Below are positions 1-12,800 of a stretch of DNA of 64,000 nucleotides, in pieces. The notes beneath the pieces were generated by a model that was not told the DNA's origin, did not search any database, and saw only the letters and a list, made by a program, of their open reading frames with translations. The position numbers and the translations under genes were made by a program. Position 1 is the first letter of the stretch. Every line of letters begins with the position of its first letter. This DNA is from Dasyornis broadbenti (Eukaryota > Chordata > Aves > Passeriformes > Dasyornithidae). The stretch lies in contig VZRN01001317.1 of NCBI GenBank assembly GCA_013397935.1, positions 1,779,606 to 1,843,605 on the forward strand. The letters are read 5' to 3'.

Positions 1-3000
1 TCCAGCAAACACTGACAGAATCCTACTGGAGAGCAGCAGGATTGCAGGGAAGCATGCAGAGACCTATGGCAGCAAAAAAGAGCTTTCCAGGGAAGACTAA
101 GAAAACAGGAAGTTGGTAATAATCATAATTTGTGAAAATTGGAAATAGTATTATTATTTGTGCAGTAGCATTCAACATGAAATACTGGAGCTCTCCTGCT
201 GTCTGCCAGGTAACTGATCAGCACCAACCAACAAGCAGGTCAGAAAATTAATCCCTCACTCATCAACTGCAAGTTTTCTTATCTATTACTTGATCATGAT
301 AAAGAATAGAACAGTTTTTATTTTTACCTAAGAAATCAGTGTGCAATATGAATCCTTAATGCATTTACATGCCAGTCCTTTGCACACAGCAAGTCCAATT
401 AAACAAATCCAAGGGGATTTGGCACCTGATGAAATTCCAGTCTCTGTTTTACACTTACAAATGAGATCAATGTATGCCTGTAACAAAAAGCAGCCATAAT
501 CTTGCCCCAAATGAAACTCACCTGCCATGTCAAACAGAAGAATTTTATACAATAAGGCAATGGCATTTCTTAGTGTCAATAGCAAGGGGAGGAGAGGTGA
601 TGTTTATGTCCAGTGTTCATAGCCTCACTTGTCAACACAAGGCTTTGGTGTAAAACACCAAAGAGGATTTCTCTGCTGAGAGGTTTTTTGGTTCAGCTGA
701 GCCAGATTTCTGAGCAGCTATATATGTGTAGATGTGTTTACACTGCACCAGTTCCTTGAGAGCGCTCACCTTACACTTCACACTTCCCACCACAAGGGCT
801 ACCAGAGGGGAAAATGTAAAAGACGTATCATGTAAAGATCATATATGTAAGTGCTTGAGAAACCCAGGAGGCAAATAGGGATCTTTTGGGTTGGAACTGG
901 TGCATTTTAAAGCAACGAGAGGAAAAGCTGCTCAAAGATTAAGAAATGACTATAATGGGCTACAACTTTCTCATACATCATAGAAATGGAAATTGCAAAA
1001 ATGGCAAGAATACATTTGTTTCCAGTTCCATTGGGTCATCATCTCCTCCAGGTGCCTAAGGGCAAGAATCACATTCCAGTGTGCACTTTCTATTCTTTCT
1101 ATCCCAAGCACTGCTGAACAGTCTTGTGGATCAGCTATCCCTCTTTGTGCATCAGCACCAAATCCCTCAAAAATTAAGTGGGAGCTCTCTGTTGACCCCA
1201 GCAAACACTAAATCAGGCCCTAATGCATTCAAAGGGTGGCTTTATTTTGCAGAGGGATAGACAGTATTTCTCAAAATCACATCAAAATACATACTTTAAA
1301 ACAGAAGAATAAGTGATTTTTAACCAAACACACCCACATATGTATTACCTTCTTCATACAGATATTCCCAGTGAATCACTATTGAGAGGGGTGGTGAGGG
1401 GAATCTCTTTGCCCTCGCAACTCCAATGTACTACTATTCCCTTGGGAAATTCTGCTCAGAGAAGTACTCCAGGGAGCCAACTACAGCTGTGTAACAAAAA
1501 GGGAATAGCTAGTACAGCTTCTTATTTACAATAAAAAAATTTTGCACTTAAAATGCAGAACTGGTAGGAGAGAAAAATATTATTAATACATCCAGGTTTT
1601 TTTTTTAAATGAGAAACTCTGAACAGAGCTATCACTAGCTACTCTGTAACCACAGCACATAACAGCTCAAAATTGTTACTGATGCTGCACAAACTAAAAA
1701 AAAATTAAAAATTGAGAAATAACACTGAAATTATTAATGCCAATTTGATGCCACTAATAGAGCTGACCTCAGAATCGAACAAGCTGCTGGTATGTTAGGG
1801 CAGAAGATGAAACACCCTTCAGGAGTTTAAATTCCAATCCTAGCTCAGGAGTTTCTCTTAATATCAAAGTAGCTTCTTAGGAAAGCAAATGAAGCACATT
1901 ACCTCTGGTAATGGTAACCATTTACTCCTTGAAAAGCCTTGAGAGAGCTCTCACGCAGGATAGCCTATGTTTTATTAAATCCTTTTGCATACTTTTATTT
2001 TCAGGTCATATAATCTGAAGGACAAAGTATTCGCTTAAACTTTTTAAAGCATTCTGATTTTATCAAGGATTAGTTGTTCTGATTCTTCAATAATTCAAGC
2101 TTCATCCTAACAATGTACCATGTTTAAATGTGAGCAGCATTAAATCAGAACACAGTTACACCGTATTTCCATCGAGTCCCAAATGCTCAGCACAAACACA
2201 CCACTGGCAAGACAATCAACATTAAGACCTCACTAAAGTCTTTAACTATTCCTATTTGTTGTTTATACCAATAAAAACATTATATGATAAAAGTATTATT
2301 AAAAATTATGTAGCATGAGGGTATAGGCACATCTGCCTAGAGGAAATTATTTTTCTATTTAGAAAATGTGAATCAGAAAGAGGGAATCAGATATTCCCCC
2401 CACTCATTGGTTTACAGTTATATCAAATAATATACTATTATTTGGTACAATAGTTGTGCCATAAAGTTGGACAGTAAAGCCCTATTAATGAATCAGCTAA
2501 GCCATGCATAAAGATGCCATATTTTACAGAAGCAGATCAGGCATCTATTACAGATATTTAAAGTAACAAAAAATACATATTATTTTTAAATAACCCTTAA
2601 AAAATTTTAACCATGCAACTATCAAGATGCTTCTACTGGGAACCTCGCATGCTCATTTTAATGCTAATTTTGGCATCATAGAAAGCACAGAAACTTTACC
2701 CCAGACATCAGAGGACATGAGACCTGATCCACAGAGTTCAAAACTGGAGCAGGATGGCAAATATGTATGACTGAGGTACCAAGAAGGAAAAACAACTACA
2801 GTTTAGCTTGAATTTCTGCTAATGACTGACAAGACAGAGCTGCTTAGGAAAGCAGTGCTTGAGAGAGAGCCACGGATTCCCCTCCATTTGCCAGATGAAA
2901 CATGCTGCTTTGTTTTCCTGCTTTGTCATGATGTACCTCTCAACCTTCTCAATAGGACTGAACAATTCCTTATACCGAACTGCTCAATCAAACAAAAGTG

Positions 3001-3029
3001 GGCCTCCCCTGCTTAGCTGGTTTATTCCC
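1..3029. other. AT-rich non-coding stretch, no gene seen
   Basis: Only short chance open frames (under 90 codons) occur on either strand and none resembles a protein family. Near 1170-1222 the sequence ends in ATCAGGCCC after a GTGGGAGC-type stretch. That is weakly like the end of the palindromic repeat family discussed at 22587 and 62212, but there is no matching opposite end. Around 1780-1860 a GAGTTTAAATTCC word weakly resembles a tRNA-derived SINE B box. Nothing firmer can be supported. Confidence 0.6.
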
Positions 3030-3420
3030 TACCTCTTCTAACACTTGGAAAAGGTACAGAAAAGAGCTACAAGAGCGATTAGAGCGCCTGGAAAAACTTG
3101 CCTTACAAGGAGAGACTACAGCTCAGTCTATTTGGTTCATAAAGGAGAAGGTTAAGAGGCAACCTGATCACAGACTATGAATACTTACACAGGAAAGAGA
3201 TTGCAGAGAGCAGATGGGTATTTAATCTAGCAGAAAAGGGTGTAACGAGATCCAGTGCTTGGAAGCTGAAGCCAGTCAAATTCAAACTAGTTTATGCAGC
3301 ATCAATTTTCAATGATAACAAAATAATAACCATTTTAACAACTTAACTAAAAAGCAGGGGATTCACAGCCATGTGGAGTTTGTAACAGGCATTGGAAATC
3401 TTGCTTAAAGGTACATTACA
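3030..3420 (+). mobile_element. Ancient CR1-type LINE, 3' end relic
   Basis: The stretch aligns by eye with the 3' part of sauropsid CR1 retrotransposons. Landmarks in the expected order are GGAAAAGGTACAGAAAAG, GAGAAGGTTAAGAGGCAACC, CTGATCACAGACTATGAATA, TTTAATCTAGCAGAAAAGG, ACGAGATCCAGTGCTTGG, and a degraded AATAACCATTTTAACAACTT. In intact CR1 this region encodes the C-terminal end of the reverse transcriptase polyprotein, just before the 3' UTR. Here the frame is broken: one piece is readable to about 3180 and then stops, so the element is dead. The 5' part is missing, as is usual for CR1, which is copied from its 3' end and heavily truncated. Divergence from what I recall of the consensus suggests an old insertion. 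Subfamily is not assigned. Confidence 0.9.
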
Positions 3421-3698
3421 GCACAGAAGGTTTGGCATAGGCCTTGGAAGAAGGGATGAAATGAAGCCTCAAGCCAAGCAGCCCCGAGAACGCACTCCTG
3501 GCCTGAGCTGCAGAGAAACTCAGACCTGTTTATAAATGGCCTCACCCAACTCCTCGACACACATCACAGGAACACAACAAAACCACAGGGCTAGAAGTTT
3601 CCAGCATATGTTCACACTGACGTTCACAAACCTATACTCAGGAAGATGCTGAAGTTCTAAGCCACGATACAGAAAGAGATTTGGAAATGATCTTAGGT

Positions 3699-3715
3699 AA
3701 AAAAAAAAAAAAAAA
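3699..3715 (+). repeat. Poly(A) run, 17 bp
   Basis: Seventeen consecutive A. It lies about 280 bp beyond the CR1 relic and is probably a simple repeat rather than that element's tail, because CR1 elements do not normally end in poly(A). Confidence 0.95.
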
Positions 3716-5956
3716 CCCACATAAAACAGCCTAGCAGACACAAAAGATACAAAGTGATGTACTTGAATCTACCACTGTCATATTATTTCACAAGAGAATA
3801 GTTATTCATGTAAGTATCATACAATCCACCAAACTAATAAATAATCAAATAATCAAATAATAAAATCCACCCTTCTGCAAAAGCAGCAGCTGCCCATCTG
3901 CAACTGGGCCACAGAACTGGTACATAAGGCCCTGTGGGAAAGCTTTGCACAGCACCACCTCTTCCTTAGTAAGGACTGAAAAGACATATTTCAGGCAGCA
4001 ATGCAATAGTTAAATATTACTGAGTTGCTAGGAAAAATACCATCAAACCAGTTTGCATCTTACCATATTTCCGCTCCATTCAAACTGTATTATGCTGCAT
4101 ACTGTTTCATCACTTCACAATGCCACAAACTATCTTTTAATGCAAAACAAAGCTTTTCAATGTAAAGCCCCATATTGTAATCCAGAAGAACTTTCCTTAT
4201 CTATTTCGACAGCAAATCTTTAGTGGCAACCACATGTTATTGTGTTTTAGGGATTGAGACTTTTGTATGAACATGCTGATTGTCTCCTCGAGACACATAT
4301 AATCAGCATTTTGTGCCAAGAAACACTTAAGCCAACAGAGACTTATACCATTCAGAAATGCTGTTGGAATTGACAATGTATATTTTGGCTTATTTCCTTA
4401 AGCCTGCGATACCAAGAATTTCTTAGGGGTTTTTTATGATTTTATTTTAACTTCATTCCCTTCTCAAAGTCTCAGAGATTGAACAAAAAGTCAAAACACA
4501 TGTTCTGAAAGAAAGCAGCTATGCCAGTAAAATAATTCATTCTGACACACCGGTGCTACCTAAAACAGATCCCGCCTGGAATACAGACATGTACCTTGAA
4601 AACTCTTTGGTCACCTCTGCCTCTGTCCACAGCTGTAGAGCTGTGCCTATCCTCTCCAGCAGGCAGCTGTGAAAGTGGAAAGGAATGCACTTCTTTAGAT
4701 AACTGAGTGGGTACCAATCTTATCCATCAGAAATGGAGCAAACACCAAAGCAAACAAGTGTCTATTTGTGTGTTTCAGCAGCTCCCGAATGTCAGTTTAC
4801 GGCTCGGAGGAGTTGCAGGAGTAACGTGTTCAGTATTCAGAGAGCATCCGCCACATTTGCTGCAACAGATATTTTTAACTCCCGTTTGCTCCATATGTAG
4901 AATGTGCAAATACACAAAAGAATGTCTTAATTGGTCCTGCTTTATATAAATGAATAATGGGCTAAATGGGTTGAAGTGAATGTCATATTTATCTCTCCAC
5001 TGAGGAAAGACATGATGATTCAGAAACAGCGAAGCCAAGAGGATTCAGAGCTGTACTCACAAGTGGAATATATATCTCCTGTCAATACATTATGTATTCC
5101 ATTTCTACTACAGCCCCCTAAAGGCACAAATAGAAAAAGAGAAGCAAAATCTAAATGTTTCATTTCTGCTCAACATACACTCATGGATGTGGGAGGTTTT
5201 TATACTTGCTTTCAGGACTTAGGAATCAAATCTCTGGAGCTCTTTATTTTACTGAGTTTTTGTAAATACTAAACTCTCCAGTGTTAGTTTCGTCATTTGA
5301 TATTACCATTGCCAAAAGACATTTTATATTCCTAGGAAGCAGAGACACAAGTAACAAAAAGGAGACCTGAACTTGCCCTGGCTCACTTGTGCAATCCCAC
5401 CTAAGACAACAGCTCTAGTCTGCAGCACCTCTCCAGCTATGCAGAGATACTTCCTACCAGACACTGGAAGGCATGTCAGGAAAAACAAAAATCCTTAAAG
5501 ATTTTGGGGTTTTTTTCCTGCTTACAAGCTTCCACATACAACTACTGATTAAAAATCTATCTGAAGAGCATATGCATTTTATATCCTGCTCTTAAAAATA
5601 CAAGCATCACCAAAGAGCTCCAAGAAAAATAAAAAGCAGGGTGTGCAAGACCAGGCTGATATTTTGATTCTAATGATTCTGGAAACTGATATTTTCAAGT
5701 GCTGCTGCTCTGGCTGGATTTAATAATTACACTGAGCAGAAAGCAAGCCTCCTCTGCACTCACCCCGCCAAGCAGGGAATCACTTTTAGGGCTGCTGGAA
5801 AAGTGGAACATCTCATTTCCATTAATCTGGCTCATAGCTTCAGATTCATAGATGGCATTAGCAGAGCACCACTTTCAGCCAGAGTGGAAGTTCAGCCTTG
5901 TGTTTAACTCTGCATTAACTTGAGCATGACAGAGTGAAAATGCAAAAAGGATGGCC

Positions 5957-5970
5957 AAAAAAAAAAAAAA
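5957..5970 (+). repeat. Poly(A) run, 14 bp
   Basis: Fourteen consecutive A with no recognisable retroelement on its 5' side; a simple homopolymer. Confidence 0.9.
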
Positions 5971-8900
5971 TCATCCGGTAATATTTTTCCAGCAGAAGAA
6001 AAAGCTTTACAAAATGTATAGCTTCAGTTATTCCCAAAGCAGTGTTTTGTTAGTAGCATAGTTGTGCATACAGTGTCATGGCTGGAGGATCTGCCTTGCC
6101 CACGGCAAGTAAGGTAAAGCCTCAGGCATATGTAATTTAAAATTCATTTTTACTCTAGCAGACAGCTTCAGACCAGCACCTATGTTTATTTTATAAATAC
6201 AGCACTCTCAATTTGCATTCCTGTAGTCCCTAGGAGCTAACACCAAAACCATCTTATGTTCGAGATGTATTTTAGAAAATAATGCACAATTGTGTCTTTA
6301 AAATCCATCAGCACAGGTTGCAAATGATCCCTCTGAGTTCCCACATCAGTCCAAGCCTGCAGTAATTTCCTTCTGGACACTATGGAGCACCACCCATTAG
6401 GAAGTGACATTGCTGGCAGAAGGTATTTGTCAAATTGTGCCCAAGCCAATAAAACATGTCCCTCACACTGTTTATTTTAACAGTGTTTTTTCTTAATTAA
6501 AAGGAAAAGAAGGTTCTTCAAACTTCAGTAATTCTTGACTTGTCAGTTACTAAAGGTGAGCTGAGGTGTGGTATCTGGGACTGCCACATAAAAATGGAGG
6601 GCAAATACCTTATCGTTGCATTTCCCTCCTCCTTCTCCATTTCATTACCCCAGTACTCACAATATCCGATATTTAAAAACAGGAAAGTGTCTGTAATGAC
6701 TGCTCTTGACAAATTAAACTATCAGTTTCTTTTAGGAGTTAAATTCAGAGGGGGGGATTGTTGTCAAGTTGACTTATATCTTACTCTTGCTAAAACAACA
6801 GACCATAAGCTGCCCCAGTCACCTATGGGCATGTATTGCAGTAACAAAGGATTACCAAGTATACCAGAAAAGAGAATTTTGGCCTAAATACTCTTGTCCT
6901 GATCAACTGATTGGTTTATTTTGTACATTACATCATTAGAATACAGCTGAAGGTCCTCAAATCCTACCAACTTCCCTACAAAGACAATTAGATCTTTTAC
7001 CTCACTGTGACTTACAGGTGGGAACTGTCAGTAACTTCTTACAGTAACTAAAAGTAACTGTAATAAGCAAAGAAATGGTAAACTCTAATGAGCTGCTTAT
7101 TCAATTTAGTATAGTATCAGTCATGAATAGTTTTGTTGACATTCCAATATTCTTCTTTTCAAAATATGAATCTTGGACAAAAAGATACAGTAATGTCACC
7201 TATTGATTTCTATATAACAGGTTAGTAAGTAAATAGAGTTAGTAAGCATAAAAGGGGCCATTTTCCAAACACTATTTACAAATGACTCTTGATTTCTAAA
7301 TGAGAAGAAATGCCTGACACACCACAGTAACGTACATTATCCACCAGATCGCCCCAGTTGGGTTCTTAACCATAAATAGTCGGACAGCATGAACAAAGGT
7401 CAATGGGCGAATTTACTGCTGGATGACTCCATAAATTGCCAATTCAGAACACCTAAAGCCCAAACTATACCTGCAGGCATTTGAGACAAACAGAGTATTA
7501 CAGTCTCAGTAACAAAGTAAGACAAGTGAAACCTGGTCTGCTTGAGTGTTTGACAGAGATGCTTTATTTTTTGAAAACCCTGAAGTATAAATACTATTGT
7601 AGAATGAAAATTTGCAGTTACTGCATCAGGGACTAACAAAAGAGAATTGCTAACAACTGCAAAACTCTTTAGGACAATTAGTCACAGGTAAACGCCTTGA
7701 AGAGCTTAAAAATTAATCTGGGTTTTTATCTGAACAGATGCTCTTAGAAACTATGAACTGGTATTTCAGGAAGTAAGCTTATACATCTAACATCTACGAG
7801 AAGCTGCCTTGCTGTATGAAGCAAAATCATATAAGTGAAAAGGACAAGGACAGGGTATCAAAGAAGTTATCGTGTCCCAAGGACTTGGACATGACAGTGC
7901 AGATTTAGGTAAGTCCTTAATTGGTTTATTCAGCCATAGCTCCCATACCGAACACTTTCAACTGCACCTCGTATGCCTGCTCAGTGTCACATGTTCTTAT
8001 CAAGATGCATGAGCCTGAGATGTCTTTGACATCCCAAAAACCCTGGACACTAACCTGAGACCAGGAGTGCTCAGCATTCAATAATTACAAGGATTTAAAA
8101 GCATCTTTCCTTTTTTTCTTTCTATAGCTGTGTATTTGCTGAAGGTGAGACAACAGTTTATCAGTTTTAATCCATTTTAATTCCCCTGCCTCCACGAAAG
8201 CCGAGGCCAAATTCACAGGCTATCAGTCAAATTGCCTTACTTCTGAAAAGCATAGCAGTAGAGCTCAGATTGAAAGAGGAAGCCAAAAGAGGAACCAGGA
8301 GACACAAGATTCAGCCAAGGGTGGTGTACAGCAAAAAACTGTTCAAATTCCCAGAATAATATTTGGTTATTAACTGTACTTACATTATAAGAAAAGACAT
8401 TATGTATGCTGATGGGACTTAAGATCCCTTATAATCCCTTGGAAAAGCAACTCTCTCTTTCTCCAGCTCTGCATTTGGCAAGAAAAGAAGATATAAGCAA
8501 TAGGATAAGCCTGGCTTGTGCTCTAGCACTCTGTGCAATATTTGCTTCCACTGTTCACCAGCAGTTAATACTGCATTCAACTTCATTTGTTCTAGAAATA
8601 CATTCAAGAAGTGAGGTGGCAGCAGTCTATATATATTAAACACACAGGTTTCCCTTGCAGCAAGCAACAAAGGGGGGGACCCCAAAGGAGAATAATTTCA
8701 GCCTGAAATGTATCTAATTGCCTGTATTCTTCCATGGAGAGAGTGCACAGGATCAGACAATATAAATTCAGCAAGAGGATCCACGTCCTAAGTCTAAGGA
8801 GAAATTTATTAAAAGACATAGAAGAAAATGCTCATTTTGGAATATCTTCCTGTAAATAGCTCCCTACGTCCCCATGTCCATAAACACCTCTGGGTCCCTG

Positions 8901-9720
8901 TACGGTGTGACCAACCATTTGTTTCAGCAGTTGGTGGAATCAAAGGTTTTAAACCATTCAAAATGCAAACAGACAATGATGCACTTGGGTTATATCCCTC
9001 ATTGTGTGAAATTCAGGCATTTGTCTCATTCTTCGCTCTGGCTTCATCAGGCCATATTTCTGTGTGCACTCCAAACACATCCATACACAGCCAAACTAAA
9101 GGTTTTTCCTAAGTAGCACTGGCTCTCCATGAATTAATTCCCATGCTGGGAAGTGGTGCTGCAGGTCTGTTTCAAACAGAACGACATTTGCAGCGGAGTC
9201 CAGCTGCCGCAATCTACCCCGTGCAGATGGACTAATACATTCCTTCATGGTTTTTATCTGAGCTGCAGGGCCAGAAAGCAGGGGAATGTGTAACAGACTG
9301 AGCTCTTGCCACATTGTGAGAAAAGGTAAATTGTCAACAAACATTTCCTACATCTGATATCTTTTGTATGGAGAGCTACGCTTTTAATAAAGAAGCAGCT
9401 GCCACTGCTGAACGATTAATCAATACTGGTAAGCTGACATCTTAAGAACTTGCTGAACTAAAGCTTTTCTTTTCCTCTTGCATTTACAAATAAAGTGCTC
9501 ACTATTTGACTAAAGCCTGTCTACTTGACTGGAAAATATCAGAGTCCTATTTAAATGACATTTGCAGAGAATGAGATTTTATCCTGGTCGCTGCTCCTTA
9601 TCGCTAATAATAACATCAGATTAGTGGATTTAGGCCAGCCGAGTAGCAATGCCTTTTCTGATCCCTTCTTAAAGCAGCTCTTTCCATCTGTCTAGCCAAG
9701 CTTTCCTCTGCTTGTATGGG

Positions 9721-12599
9721 CCAACGATTAAGTCTTAAATGGAGCTTCAATTGATACCATGTGGGATATCTATACAGAGGTTCATTGTGTTGCTAAATTC
9801 CAGCCAAGACATTTATCAACTCTGACTACTGCTCACTTCAAAAGGGCAAAACACCTGGATATTTACAGGTACAAACATTCCTACACTCTGTTGCCTCCTT
9901 GAATAAGTACAATAACTAGACAACCCAATTTCAAAAATGCATAATTTGCTGCAAGATCTTCCAAATAAGATACAGGATCAGACACTAAGCTCCTGTCAGA
10001 TAACGTGACTCAGCTGAGTACCACAGAGCACTGGATGCACGACTTTCTGCACATTCGGAATCCATCCCACAGCCCATCAATTAATGGGTGACTTACACTC
10101 AAGCACAGTATGGCTTGTCAGCAACAGTGGTTTTCAACTGGGGCTTTAGAGGTCATCACTGAGCAACATGGACACTGGCAGAAAACAAACTGCAACCCCC
10201 CCATATACACTCATAACACAGTACAACTTTTTTAAAGAACTATTACTGGTTTTGTCATCCCTGCTTTTAATAGTAGCTGAGTTTAGCAGCATAAGCACGA
10301 TGTAATGTCCAAATGCCAAACACTCTCAATAAAAATTACTAAAGCCAATTGGAAGGTAAATCTGTTTTATTTCCCCTCCTCTATTTTTTGCAATTTTTAG
10401 TTTAAAGGTCATTTTGTATTCCTAGTGAGGCCATTTACAGTATGTTAATAACTGACATTTCCTCCTCTTAACATACAATAAAGGCCTGACAACTGCTGTG
10501 CACTAAAGATAAGATGTGAAACCAATAGTTCTCATAAGAAACCAGTGTTTCTAGATCATGCAAATCTCCTAACTCCAGTGCTTGTTTAGTTTTTAACAAG
10601 GTCTTGCTCATTCCTAACCTTGATCAAAAAAGTGTTTCCACATGGCAGTCAGACTCATGCCAAGTATAGCTACACACAGAAAGTTGCCTGACTTAATCAA
10701 GCAATGCTGGAGACATGAAATGAATATTTAGCAAGGTCAAAGTCAGAGTGCTCTTTGAGAAGCAGCAATTGCTGACAGTTGAATGAACAGCACACAAATC
10801 TGGGATCCTATTTTAATACCTACATATTTTCACTATTTGTCATCCTGTTAACAAAACTGCATTAAAACACAATATTAGAACTCTAAGAACATTTTTATGG
10901 AAAGGATAAAATCTACTGTGTATTTATGCATGTCATAAAGCCCATAATGTATCTTGCATGAAACCATTTATCTTCATTTCATAGGGTCACAACAAGTACA
11001 CACTACTTTTCCTTCAGGAAGCCTGTGGCATGTTGAGCCAGGCATCAGTCATAATAAGAAAGACAAACTTATTTCATTAAAAAGTGGTGCATAAAGTAAA
11101 ATGGAAAAGTCCAAATTTTTTAATTAACAGGATTGTGAGCATCGCTTATCTTCGAAAACAGCAAATTGGAATTAATCACATTTCAAGACCAAGTTAATAT
11201 TCTCTCTCTCTTCTACAAAATGACTGTGATTGATCTAAATCTAGTTATTTCATGCAAAACTAGGTTAAATACTGTAGATCTTTATGACCACACAGAAAGC
11301 ATTACCATGACAGACTGTGCTATTGTATTTCTGTTGCTGGGTAAGCCGCTGTAAATCCAACCGCAAGCAATCAGAAGGGGGAAAAATCTCCAAGCCTTAA
11401 GAACAAAACGTTTGCCTGGTAACTTTTCTACAGAAACAAATGACTGACTTGCCTGGGCATCCAGGTCCAGCAACACCATCCTCCATCACACCCCTTCTCT
11501 GCATGGGGCACATGGGGGCACAGCAGCCAAGGGCAGCCCACCCGCCCCCTAGCACTGACAGGCTGCTCCCACATCCGACTGCTGTGTTCCCATCCAGAGA
11601 GGGCCACTGAGGCACAGCGTGCTCCTACCATGTGGTCTTCCATGCTCTCCTTCTTGGAGAGAGCAATAGCAGCCCACCTCACCTGCTCCAGGTATGGCCA
11701 GGATCAGTAGGCACGTTTCTCCATGAGAGGAGATGCTGATCTTTAGGCTTCAGGAGGTACCTGAAGTCTCCGAGTCTGGGCAATGCTGTTCAAGTGCACA
11801 GAACTGTCAGAAATGATGCCATCTTTATATATATTTATTTATTTACTATCTGTGAATACCATGTATTGAAATATGCTGGTATCTCAGTATGGCTATAAAC
11901 CGTTCTAGCTCTGTGACCATGCAAAACACTGCTAACATCTCAGTAATTTGGGATAATGAGGAGCAGTAACACCATGATAAATTGTGACAAACACAGTTGT
12001 AAACCTTTTTTTGGTTCGTATGTTATTTTGTGCACATACGTGTAACGAAGCTTCTTCGTAGTTTCTACCAATATTTAGCATCACAGTTCAATAGCCTGAG
12101 TTCAGCGTTTATCAACTGTCTGAAGCCAATGTGAACAAAGGCCAGATTAGTATGCACATCAAAAAAGAGTTGTGTACTGTCAAAAGAGTGATCTATACAA
12201 CCCAAAAAACAAGCAGTAAATGCTGATTTTACTGAGAAAAGCTGGTGAGTGGACATTTCCGATGTAAATGGCATCTGATTTGGTGAACCTTCCTTCTCTC
12301 CTCAGATTCTGGCAAGATTTCCCACCCCTCCAATTCAGTTTTGTATAAAATCTTACAGAACTTCCTGCTAGCAAGAAGGCAATCGCAGGGATGTGGCTGT
12401 ATGAAGATAATCAGACTCCTGAGGGAGCAAAGGTCCTCATTTATTTTTTTTTTAAAATCCTCAGGGGAGCGATTTTCTCCTAACACTCACACCCCCCTAT
12501 CCTATTGTGTCTTACTGCTTAATTAGCTACCGGATGAGATGTAGTTCTGTTTGCACCAACTTTATGTCTACTGTAATTGCCCTGAGTTGCAGTTCCAAG
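9721..12599. other. Non-coding stretch with a GC-richer patch
   Basis: No gene is recognised. The patch at about 11440-11700 is clearly richer in G and C than its surroundings (runs such as CCCACCCGCCCCC), and its minus strand carries overlapping chance open frames of 65-84 codons. It has few CpGs, so it is not a CpG island, and no splice-site pair stands out. A short ATATATATTTATTTATTTAC tract lies near 11828-11850. Confidence 0.5.
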
Positions 12600-12800
12600 A
12601 AGAAAAAATTGATCAAATAACTACGTATTTTGTTTGATTAATAATGAAAAAATCATTAAGGGATTAAAGTGAAACTATTTCACTCCTGTTGATCATGTTC
12701 AGCAATTTGAAATTATTTTATGATCCTGATCAATGTAATTAATGAGAACGGCTGTTAATTAGTTACACTAGCAGGTGGGCCATGTCGAATGCATTCTCTT
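12600..12800. promoter_or_regulatory. Candidate enhancer: clustered homeodomain sites
   Basis: Two perfect TAATTA palindromes lie at 12736-12741 and 12756-12761, 20 bp apart, about two helical turns. Three TGATCA words are at 12610-12615, 12690-12695 and 12727-12732. GGATTA, the core of OTX/PITX-type sites, begins at 12661, and further TAAT/ATTA words lie around 12636-12660. Dense, spaced homeodomain words are typical of developmental non-coding elements in vertebrates. AT-rich DNA also yields TAAT words by chance, so the role is an inference; there is no open frame or repeat here that would explain the block otherwise. Confidence 0.35.

Larger units (their letters stand above)
3421..9559. 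other. Non-coding stretch, no gene seen
   Basis: No convincing exon, RNA gene or mobile element is visible. Open frames here, the longest 115 codons at 6540-6887 on the plus strand, have no family resemblance and no supporting splice context. Poly(A) runs at 3699-3715 and 5957-5970 are listed separately. Confidence 0.6.
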
